Source: DASRHK01 sp963776465 (GTDB lineage Bacteria > Pseudomonadota > Gammaproteobacteria > Nevskiales > Nevskiaceae). Taken from it: DNA of 64,000 bases. A program made the translations under genes and the position numbers. Where the stretch lies: NCBI GenBank assembly GCA_963776465.1, contig CAVZMV010000002.1, forward strand, positions 372,001-436,000, read 5' to 3'. The notes under the pieces are model-generated. The model was given only the letters and a program-made list of their open reading frames with translations, did not search any database and had not been told where the DNA came from. Positions 51,611 to 58,434 of this stretch are shown here, one piece after another. The first letter of the stretch is position 1. The number at the start of each line of letters is the position of its first letter.

Positions 51611-52970
51611 AATCCGCAAGCCGGCTGGGAACTGGCTCGACGCCTGGCGCATCTACGCGCAGCCGCGCGTGCGCACCATGCTGTTCCTCGGCTTTTCGGC
51701 GGGGCTGCCGTTCCTGCTGGTGTTCTCCACGTTGTCGGCCTGGCTGACCCAGGCCGGCGTCTCGCGCACGACCATCGGCTACTTCAGCTGGGTCGGCCTC
51801 ACCTATTCCATCAAGCTGTTCTGGGCGCCGATCGTCGATCGCGTGCCGCTGCCGGTGCTGACGCGCCTGCTCGGCCGCCGGCGCAGCTGGATGCTGCTGG
51901 CGCAGCTGGGGATCGCCGGCGGGCTGGTCGGCATGGCGCTGAACGATCCGGCGCTCGATCTCGGCCGCACCGCACTGCTCGCGGTCCTGGTGGCCTTCTC
52001 GTCCGCTACGCAGGACATCTCGCTGGACGCGTTCCGCATCGAGTCCGCACCGCTGGAGCAGCAGGGCGCCATGGCTGCCGCTTACCAGATGGGCTATCGC
52101 GTGGCGATGATCGTTGCCGGCGCCGGCGCGCTGTTCATCGCGGCCGGCAGTGGCTGGGTCGTGTCGTACCTGACGATGGCGGCACTGGTCGGCGTCGGTA
52201 TCGGCACGGTGCTGCTGGTCTCCGAGCCCATCGCCAGGATCAACCGCGCGACGCTCATGCAGGAGCAGCGCGTGATCGACTTCGTCGCGCGCAGCGGCCA
52301 CTGGCCCAAGCCGTTGCAGACGGCGGCGGCCTGGGTGATCGGTGCGGTGTTCTGCCCGTTCCTGGATTTCTTCGCCCGCAACGGCATGCGCCAGGCCGCC
52401 CTCATCCTGCTGTTCGTCGGCATCTACCGCATGCACGAGTACGCAATGGGCGTGATGGCCAACCCGTTCTACCTCGACAAGGGCTACACGCTGGCCGAGA
52501 TTGCGAGCATGTCCAAGATCTTCGGCGTGATCATGACGATGGTCGGCGTGGTCCTGGCCGGCGCGCTGGTGGCGCGGCAGGGCATCGCGCGCACGCTGCT
52601 GATCGGCGTCGTGGTGATCTGCTGCGGCAACCTGTTCTTCTCGTGGCTCGCGCAAGTGGCGGACCCGGGACTGCCGCACCTGGCGCTTGCCATCAGCGTC
52701 GACAACATCGGGATCGGCATCTCCGGCACAGCATTCGTGGCGTACCTGTCGGGCCTCACGAACGTCGCGTACACGGCGACGCAGTACGCGTTATTCGGAT
52801 CGCTGTTCCCGCTGCCGGGCAAGTTGATCGCGGGCTTCTCCGGCGCCGTCGTCGACGCGATCGGCTATCCGCTGTTCTTCCTCTACACCGCCTCGCTGAC
52901 GCTGCCGTCGATCGCGCTGGCCGCGTACCTCATGCGTCGGCCACCGCTTCCACCGAGTGCAGCTTCCTGA
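51600..52970 (+). CDS. ampG: AmpG-type muropeptide MFS permease
   Basis: A 456-residue inner-membrane permease of the AmpG family, importing anhydromuropeptides for cell-wall recycling. It has 12-14 hydrophobic helices, with the signature FSAGLPFLLVFSTLSAWL near the start, SIKLFWAPIVDRV, the SSATQDISLDAFRIE motif and the YLSGLTNVAYTATQYALF segment. It overlaps xth by 11 bases and the convergent acetyltransferase by 41 bases. It may supply muropeptides to the VanY-like and PBP7-type enzymes elsewhere in the window. Confidence 0.92.
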   Translation: MPTEIRKPAGNWLDAWRIYAQPRVRTMLFLGFSAGLPFLLVFSTLSAWLTQAGVSRTTIGYFSWVGLTYSIKLFWAPIVDRVPLPVLTRLLGRRRSWMLLAQLGIAGGLVGMALNDPALDLGRTALLAVLVAFSSATQDISLDAFRIESAPLEQQGAMAAAYQMGYRVAMIVAGAGALFIAAGSGWVVSYLTMAALVGVGIGTVLLVSEPIARINRATLMQEQRVIDFVARSGHWPKPLQTAAAWVIGAVFCPFLDFFARNGMRQAALILLFVGIYRMHEYAMGVMANPFYLDKGYTLAEIASMSKIFGVIMTMVGVVLAGALVARQGIARTLLIGVVVICCGNLFFSWLAQVADPGLPHLALAISVDNIGIGISGTAFVAYLSGLTNVAYTATQYALFGSLFPLPGKLIAGFSGAVVDAIGYPLFFLYTASLTLPSIALAAYLMRRPPLPPSAAS

Positions 52971-53568
52971 ACACGTCGGCGAAGCGCCGCGCAATGGCGT
53001 TGCCCTTGGGGACTTCCGAAGGCCGGCGGTAGACCGGCATCTGCAGCCGGTCGATGTTGTCGGCGCGGCCCGCGTGCGTGGCGCCCATCAGCTTCAGGTG
53101 CTCGATGATGCGGTCGTAGTCCGACGGCACGTCGTAGCAGAACGTGCGGATGCCGTTGCGCGCAGCGGTGACGTGCAGGCAGGCCTGCAGCACGAAGCCG
53201 GCTCCGCGGCCCTGGTAGTTGTCGCCGATGACGATGGCGACGTCGGCGGCGGTCGGGTCGCCGTTGACGCGCACGTAGCGGGCGATGCCGATGCCCGGCT
53301 CGTCCGGCTTTCTCATGTTGGCCGCGCCCCAGGCCGAGGCCTGCTTGGCGTCGTTGCAGAACAGGTCGTCCAGCGCCTGCTGGTCCAGGTCCCCCGCCTC
53401 CGCGAAGTTATGGCGCCGGCGCGCCAGCTGCGACAGCAGCGAGTAACCGGCTTTCAGCCGCGGCGCGTCGTCGGGCCGCAAGGGCCGGACCAGCACCGGA
53501 GTCTGATCTTCCAGGACGTACTTGAACGCCGGCGGCAATTGCGGCGTGGCAAAGCGGTTGAGAAACAT
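52930..53568 (-). CDS. GNAT family N-acetyltransferase
   Basis: A 212-residue acetyltransferase. The acetyl-CoA binding loop YQGRGAGFVLQACLHVT (Q/RxxGxG/A) is clear, preceded by the strand AADVAIVIGD. The opening VLVRPLRPDDAPRLKAGYSLLS resembles the Pat-type GNAT domains that acetylate proteins, but no cyclic-nucleotide or CoA-ligase domain is fused. The ATG at 53568 has AGGGGG upstream. Substrate unknown. Confidence 0.85.
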   Translation of the reverse strand: MFLNRFATPQLPPAFKYVLEDQTPVLVRPLRPDDAPRLKAGYSLLSQLARRRHNFAEAGDLDQQALDDLFCNDAKQASAWGAANMRKPDEPGIGIARYVRVNGDPTAADVAIVIGDNYQGRGAGFVLQACLHVTAARNGIRTFCYDVPSDYDRIIEHLKLMGATHAGRADNIDRLQMPVYRRPSEVPKGNAIARRFADVFRKLHSVEAVADA

Positions 53569-53606
53569 GCCTGCCCCCTGTGGAACCAGAGGGCGGATTT
53601 AATCCC

Positions 53607-53906
53607 CTACGGGTAGCGGGTGTCCAGCAGGTCGAGCGGATTGTCCCAGCGGCTGGAGCCGCTGCCGTCGTCGTCGGTCCGGTAGTCCTCGCGCTCCATG
53701 TCCAGCGCGCCGGAATAGTCCTCGGGCGGTGCGCAGGGTCGAGCGGAGAGCTCACCCCAGCTGTCGAAGTCGTATTCCTCCAGCGTGCCGTCGAAGTACT
53801 GCACCAGCACGATCTCGGCTTTGGGGTCGACGCCCACGATCTCGAACGGCTCACCAGCGGTTTGGTACCACTCGCCAACCGACACTTCCCTCAGCCATTC
53901 CGCCAT
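53607..53906 (-). CDS. Conserved small acidic protein (DUF6763-like)
   Basis: A 99-residue, strongly acidic cytoplasmic protein (many Asp/Glu, no membrane segment). The pattern VGEWYQTAGEPFEIVGVDP, then VQYFDGTLEEYDFDSWGEL and PPEDYSGALDMEREDY, is typical of small conserved gammaproteobacterial proteins grouped as DUF6763; the name is from memory. GGGAG eight bases before the ATG at 53906 is a good ribosome site. It may share a transcript with the acetyltransferase 38 bases downstream. Confidence 0.75.
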   Translation of the reverse strand: MAEWLREVSVGEWYQTAGEPFEIVGVDPKAEIVLVQYFDGTLEEYDFDSWGELSARPCAPPEDYSGALDMEREDYRTDDDGSGSSRWDNPLDLLDTRYP

Positions 53907-54022
53907 GACACATCTCCCGCGAATCAGATGAACGATGCAACCTCGCCATCTGTTCTACGCCTGTCGCGAACGCCGTTCAAGCCCGTACCACACATTCATT
54001 GAAGTGTCGGCGATAAGTCGAA

Positions 54023-55057
54023 CTACGGGCAGGGAATCGTGTGTCGCTTGTGGATTTTTTCGATTTCGTCCGCCACCGTACCGTCGAGTTGCATCTGCGC
54101 GCCGGAAATATTCGCGCGCAGCTGCGCCATCGTCGTCTGCCCGATGATCACGGACGCGACGAACGGCTGCATCGCCACGAACGCAAGCGCCATCTGTGCA
54201 GGATCGAGGGCGTGTGCGCGCGCGAGCTGCACGTACTCGCGCGTCGCCGCCATGGCTTCGGCGCTGGTATAGCGCGTGAAGCGCGTGAACAGCGAGAGCC
54301 GCGACTTCTCCGGACGCGCGCCGTCCAGGTACTTGCCCGACAGCACGCCGAACGCCAGCGGCGAGTACGCGAGCAGCCCGACATTCTCCCGGTGCGAGAA
54401 CTCCGCAAGGCCGATCTCGTAGCTGCGGTTCAGGAGGTTGTACGGGTTCTGGATCGACACCGCGCGCGGCAGCTGGCGCTCGCGATGCAGCCGCAGGTAT
54501 TCCGCCAGGCCCCAGGCGCTCTCGTTGGAGACGCCGACGTGCCGCACCTTGCCTTGCGCCTTGAGCTCCGCGAGCGCCGACAAGGTCTCCTCGATCGGCA
54601 CCGCCGAAGCACTCTCGACCGGCCGGTAGCCGAGCTTTCCGAAGTAATTGGTCTGTCGCTCCGGCCAGTGCACCTGGTACAGATCGATGCAGTCGATCTG
54701 CAGGCGCTCGAGACTCGTCTCGCATGCCGCGAGCACGCTCTTGCGATCCAGCCGTGGCCCGCCGCGCAGCCACGGGAACTCCGCAGGCCCGGTGACCTTG
54801 GTCGCGACGATGACCTTCTGCCGCGTGCCGCGCTTCTTCAGCCAGGTGCCGAGGTATTGCTCGGTGCGCCCCTGCGTCTGCTCACGCGGCGGCACCGGGT
54901 ACATCTCCGCGGCGTCGAAGAAATTGATGCCCTGCTCGAGCGCGTGATCCATCTGCTCGTGCGCGTCGGCTTCGCTGTTCTGCTCGCCCCAGGTCATCGT
55001 GCCCAGGCACACCGAGCTGACCTTGAGATCGCTGCCGCCGAGGGCTTGGTATCTCAT
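54023..55057 (-). CDS. tas: NADP(H)-dependent aldo-keto reductase Tas
   Basis: A 344-residue TIM-barrel oxidoreductase closely resembling E. coli Tas. It shows LGTMTWGEQNSEADAHEQMD, the catalytic FFDAAEMYP with the family tyrosine, the VATKVTGP lysine strand and the DLYQVHWPER histidine. The ATG at 55057 overlaps the prkB stop (ATGA). The cellular substrate is not known. It is the last gene of the chain that begins with the tRNA and thiS. Confidence 0.93.
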   Translation of the reverse strand: MRYQALGGSDLKVSSVCLGTMTWGEQNSEADAHEQMDHALEQGINFFDAAEMYPVPPREQTQGRTEQYLGTWLKKRGTRQKVIVATKVTGPAEFPWLRGGPRLDRKSVLAACETSLERLQIDCIDLYQVHWPERQTNYFGKLGYRPVESASAVPIEETLSALAELKAQGKVRHVGVSNESAWGLAEYLRLHRERQLPRAVSIQNPYNLLNRSYEIGLAEFSHRENVGLLAYSPLAFGVLSGKYLDGARPEKSRLSLFTRFTRYTSAEAMAATREYVQLARAHALDPAQMALAFVAMQPFVASVIIGQTTMAQLRANISGAQMQLDGTVADEIEKIHKRHTIPCP

Positions 55058-55944
55058 GCCGCCGCGGTGCCCCGGGACGCACCACGATCGGCGAACCGCT
55101 TGAGCGCCGGCCGCAGGATCACCTGCATGGCTTCCTGCATCAGCGTCCCGGGCACGACCAGCGTCCGCGCGTCGGAGATCTGCGACCCGGGCAGCTTCGC
55201 GCGGGACTCCTCGAGGTCGACGCGCAACCGCGAGGCGTCGTTGAAATGGACCACGCACAGCGTCTGCTGCGACTGCGGGATGTCGCGCACCACGAACGGG
55301 TTGGAGGTATCCACCAGCGGCACGCGCTGGAAGTTGACGTCGGTGCGGGAGAACTGCGGCGTGATGTAGTTCACGTAGTCCGGCATGCGACGCAGGATCG
55401 TGGCGGTGATGTCGGCGGGCGCGTGCCCGCGCTCGTCGGCGTCGCGGCGGATCTTCTGGATCCACTCGAGATTGATGACCGGGACCACGCCGACCAGCAG
55501 ATCGACGTAGCTCGCGAGATCGTGCTCCTCCGTCACCAGGCCACCGTGCAGCCCTTCGTAGAACAGCACGTCGGTGGCGGGAGGGATCTTCTCCCAGGGC
55601 GTGAAGGTGCCGACGGCCTGGTGCGCAGCCGCGGCCTCGGTCTCGGTGTGCAGGTAGCGCCGGATCATCCCGCTGCCGGTGCGCGTGTACTCGTCGAACA
55701 GCGCTTCGAGCTTGTCGAAGAGATTGCCTGCGGGCCCGAACAGCGAGAAGTTCTCGCCGCGAATGGTGGCGCGCTCGATCGCCGCGCGATTGCCTTCGCG
55801 ATCGAACGCGTGGAAGGCGTCGCCTTCCACGATCGCCGCCTTCAGGCGCAGCGCCTCGAACATGCGCTGGAACACCTTCAGCGCGGTGCTGGTGCCGGCG
55901 CCGCTCGATCCCGTGACGGCGATGATGGGATGCGCGGCGCTCAT
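55054..55944 (-). CDS. prkB: Phosphoribulokinase (PrkB-type)
   Basis: A 296-residue P-loop kinase of the bacterial phosphoribulokinase family, which phosphorylates ribulose-5-P. The P-loop GSSGAGTST, VEGDAFHAFDR, FYEGLHGG and NLEWIQKIRRD segments are present. No RuBisCO or other Calvin-cycle gene is in the window, and E. coli also carries an orphan prkB, so a non-autotrophic role is likely. It overlaps trmB upstream and tas downstream by ATGA. Confidence 0.92.
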   Translation of the reverse strand: MSAAHPIIAVTGSSGAGTSTALKVFQRMFEALRLKAAIVEGDAFHAFDREGNRAAIERATIRGENFSLFGPAGNLFDKLEALFDEYTRTGSGMIRRYLHTETEAAAAHQAVGTFTPWEKIPPATDVLFYEGLHGGLVTEEHDLASYVDLLVGVVPVINLEWIQKIRRDADERGHAPADITATILRRMPDYVNYITPQFSRTDVNFQRVPLVDTSNPFVVRDIPQSQQTLCVVHFNDASRLRVDLEESRAKLPGSQISDARTLVVPGTLMQEAMQVILRPALKRFADRGASRGTAAA

Positions 55945-56639
55945 GTGCGGACGAATTCCAGATCGAAGACCTGATGCCCCAGTCTCTCACCGCGCGCCTC
56001 GAAGCGCGTGGTGGCGCGGCTTGCGGGCCGCGCCGCGTATCCGCCGTCGGCGACGCAGTTGCGCAGCAACGGCTCGGCGCTCGCCACCTCGAGCATTTGC
56101 TCGGCGTAGTTGGCCCAGTCGGTCGCCAGCCGCAGCAGTCCGCCGCGGACCAGGCGTTGCGCCGCCAGCGCGGCGAAGTCCGGCTGGATCAGTCGTCGCT
56201 TGTGATGGCGCGTCTTGGGCCAGGGATCGGGGAAGTAGACGACGAGCTCGCTGACCGTGCCTTCGGCGATGCCGTCCCGCAGCAGCTCGACCGCGTCGTG
56301 GCAGGCCACGCGCACGTTGGCGAGCGCGAGCTCCTCCACGCGGTGCAGCACGCGGCCGACGCCGGGCCGATGGACTTCGATGCCCAGGAAGTTCTTTTCC
56401 GGTTCGGTCTGCGCGCGCGCCACCAGATAGTCGCCGTTGCCGAAGCCGATCTCGACGACCAGCGGCGCGCTGCGGCCGAAGATCTGCGCGAAATCCAGCG
56501 GCGCGGCCGGCGGCTCGATCCCGAAGCGCGGCCACAGCCGCTCGAGCGCGTCCTTCTGCGCCTGCGTGATGCGCCCCTCGCGGCGCACGAACGAGCGCAC
56601 GCGGCGAAGGTGGAGTGCGGACTCAGTGCCGATGCTCAT
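55941..56639 (-). CDS. trmB: tRNA (guanine-N7-)-methyltransferase
   Basis: Makes m7G46 in the variable loop of tRNAs. The 232-residue Rossmann methyltransferase has the SAM motif VVEIGFGNGDYL, LGIEVHRPGVG and the catalytic region YFPDPWPKTRHHKRRLI. The ATG at 56639 lies inside the 3' end of paiB; a GTG at 56678 is a weaker alternative. Coupled to prkB by ATGA. Confidence 0.94.
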   Translation of the reverse strand: MSIGTESALHLRRVRSFVRREGRITQAQKDALERLWPRFGIEPPAAPLDFAQIFGRSAPLVVEIGFGNGDYLVARAQTEPEKNFLGIEVHRPGVGRVLHRVEELALANVRVACHDAVELLRDGIAEGTVSELVVYFPDPWPKTRHHKRRLIQPDFAALAAQRLVRGGLLRLATDWANYAEQMLEVASAEPLLRNCVADGGYAARPASRATTRFEARGERLGHQVFDLEFVRT

Positions 56640-57222
56640 CGATCTGGATCCAGCCGGCGACGGCGGCGTCGTCGGCACGCCCGCTGGCGCGCAGGGACTC
56701 GACCACTTTGGCGCGATCGCCGGGTGTGCGGTTCTGATTCATCTTGATCTTGGCCTCGAAGCGCTCGATCGGCATGCGGAAGCCGACCACCCCGGGCGCA
56801 AGCTGCGCAACTTTCGCCGGCGACGGCGTCCATGCGCCCTGCTCGTAGTGCTCGGTCAGCTGCGCGATGTGCGCCGGCACCGCTTCTGCCGCCATCGGCT
56901 CCGGGCGGCCATGCGCGTGCACGACCGCGTAGTTCCAGGTCGGCACGTTCTTGTCGGGCTCGACGTACCAGCGCGGCGAGATGTACGCGTGCGGGCCGTG
57001 AAAGATCGCGACCGTCCGGCCCTGCGCGAACGCCTGCCACTGGGGATTGGCGCGCGCCATGTGGAACGACAGCGCGCCCGCTTCCAGCAACATCGGCACG
57101 TGCGTGACGTGCGGCTCACTGCCGTCGACGGCAGTAATCAGCGTCGCGAACGGGAACTCGCGGATGAGGCGCAGCGCCTGCTCGTCCTGACCAACGAAAT
57201 GTCGCGGCGTGTAGAGGCTCAT
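56623..57222 (-). CDS. paiB: PaiB-type FMN-binding negative transcriptional regulator
   Basis: A 199-residue split-barrel flavin-binding protein of the PaiB family (named from a Bacillus repressor of sporulation and protease genes). It shows MSLYTPRHFVG, FATLITAVDG, SFHMARANPQW, AIFHGPHAYISPRWY and the C-terminal FEAKIKMNQNRTPGDRA. Whether it regulates transcription here is unknown. Its start overlaps the thiG stop by one base and its end overlaps the trmB start by 17 bases. Confidence 0.9.
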   Translation of the reverse strand: MSLYTPRHFVGQDEQALRLIREFPFATLITAVDGSEPHVTHVPMLLEAGALSFHMARANPQWQAFAQGRTVAIFHGPHAYISPRWYVEPDKNVPTWNYAVVHAHGRPEPMAAEAVPAHIAQLTEHYEQGAWTPSPAKVAQLAPGVVGFRMPIERFEAKIKMNQNRTPGDRAKVVESLRASGRADDAAVAGWIQIDEHRH

Positions 57223-58025
57223 CAGAACGGCAGCCCTTCGGACGGAGAACTGGCTGACGCGTAGCGTCGGCGCGGCATGCGGCCCGCGAGGAACGCCTCG
57301 CGACCGGCCTCGATCGCCTTCTTCATGGCGCTGGCCATCAGCACCGGATTCTTCGCCTCGGCGATGGCGGTGTTCATCAGCACGCCGTCGCAGCCGAGCT
57401 CCATGGCGATCGCGGCATCGCTCGCCGTGCCGACGCCCGCATCCACCAGGATCGGCACCTTGGCGTTCTCGACGATGGTGAGGATGTTGTACTTGTTCTG
57501 GATGCCCAGCCCCGAGCCGATCGGCGCGGCCAGCGGCATCACCGCCACGCAGCCCATCTCCTCCAGGCGCTTGGCCGCGATCGGATCGTCGGTGGTGTAG
57601 ACCATCACCTCGAAGCCTTCCTTGACCAGCTGTTGCGCGGCCGCCAGCGTCGCCGGCATGTCGGGATAGAGCGTCTTGGGATCCCCCAGCACCTCGAGCT
57701 TCACCAGCCGGTGATCGTCGAGCAGCTCGCGCGCGAGCCGGCAGGTGCGCAACGCGTCCTCGGCGGTGTAGCACCCCGCGGTGTTGGGCAGGATCGTGTA
57801 TCGATCCGGCGGGAGCACCTCGAGCAGATTGGGCTCCCCCGCGGTCTGGCCGATGTTGGTGCGACGGATCGCCACCGTCACGATCTCGGCGCCGCTGGCC
57901 TCGATGGCCAGCCGCGTCTGCTCGAAATCCTTGTACTTGCCGGTGCCGAGGAGCAGGCGCGAGCGCACGCGGCGGCCGCCGACGACAAGGACATCAGAAA
58001 GCGTCTGGTGAGTCTGCTGGTTCAT
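57222..58025 (-). CDS. thiG: Thiazole synthase
   Basis: Forms the thiazole phosphate of thiamin from deoxyxylulose-5-P, ThiS-thiocarboxylate and dehydroglycine. The 267-residue TIM-barrel protein has SRLLLGTGKYKDF, the Schiff-base lysine in LVKLEVLGD and PIGSGLGIQNKYNI. It starts directly after the thiS stop. The C-terminal ~15 residues (RRRYASASSPSEG) extend slightly past the usual end. Other thi genes (thiO/H, thiC, thiE) are not in the window. Confidence 0.96.
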   Translation of the reverse strand: MNQQTHQTLSDVLVVGGRRVRSRLLLGTGKYKDFEQTRLAIEASGAEIVTVAIRRTNIGQTAGEPNLLEVLPPDRYTILPNTAGCYTAEDALRTCRLARELLDDHRLVKLEVLGDPKTLYPDMPATLAAAQQLVKEGFEVMVYTTDDPIAAKRLEEMGCVAVMPLAAPIGSGLGIQNKYNILTIVENAKVPILVDAGVGTASDAAIAMELGCDGVLMNTAIAEAKNPVLMASAMKKAIEAGREAFLAGRMPRRRYASASSPSEGLPF

Positions 58026-58226
58026 TCATCCGCCGCCGATGGCCTGCACGATCTCCACGGCATCGCCGTTCTCCAGGCGACGCTCCGCGTAGGTCGAGCG
58101 CGGGACGATCTGGCCGTTCACCTCCACCGCCAGGCGCTTGCCGGAGAGCCGGAGCTCCTCCAGGAGCGCCGACAGCGTGCTGTGTTCCGGCACGACCTGG
58201 GTCGCACCGTTGATCCGGATCTGCAT
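58026..58226 (-). CDS. thiS: Sulphur carrier protein ThiS
   Basis: A 66-residue ubiquitin-like carrier whose C-terminal glycine is adenylated and thiocarboxylated to donate sulphur to thiazole. It starts MQIRINGATQ, has the VEVNGQIVPRSTYAE strand-turn and ends in IGGG, so the required Gly-Gly terminus is present. The ATG at 58226 is 23 bases from the 3' end of the upstream tRNA gene, leaving no room for a thiamin riboswitch. Confidence 0.93.
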   Translation of the reverse strand: MQIRINGATQVVPEHSTLSALLEELRLSGKRLAVEVNGQIVPRSTYAERRLENGDAVEIVQAIGGG

Positions 58227-58249
58227 GGCGCTGGGGAAGCGGTGTTGGA

Positions 58250-58323
58250 TGGAGCGGGCGATGGGAATCGAACCCACGTTAGCAGCTTGGGAAGCTGCAG
58301 TTCTACCATTGAACTACGCCCGC
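58250..58323 (-). tRNA. tRNA-Gly (anticodon CCC)
   Basis: A complete cloverleaf on the minus strand: acceptor GCGGGCG/CGCCCGC, D-arm with GTTCAATGGTAGAAC, anticodon stem GCAGC/GCTGC around the loop TTCCCAA (anticodon CCC, reads GGG), and T-arm with GGTTCGATTCC. Discriminator T and encoded CCA are present. It is single, immediately upstream of thiS, and probably co-transcribed with it. Confidence 0.95.
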
Positions 58324-58334
58324 GGCCGTCGCGA

Positions 58335-58340
58335 ATTCTA
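58335..58340 (-). promoter_or_regulatory. -10 element of the tRNA-Gly promoter
   Basis: Minus-strand TAGAAT, about 12 bases before the mature tRNA 5' end, followed by a GC-rich discriminator as in stringently controlled promoters. No convincing -35 is placed 16-18 bases upstream. Confidence 0.4.
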
Positions 58341-58434
58341 GCCCAGCGCGGCGACAACGACCCGTAAATGCCACGGTATGATGGCCGCAGGCAGATTTTA
58401 AGACGTGGCTTCGCCACGTCCACACGGGGAATCC

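Noticed and set aside
58227..58249. Thiamin (TPP) riboswitch upstream of thiS
   Set aside because: Only 23 bases lie between the tRNA 3' end and the thiS start, too short for a THI-box.
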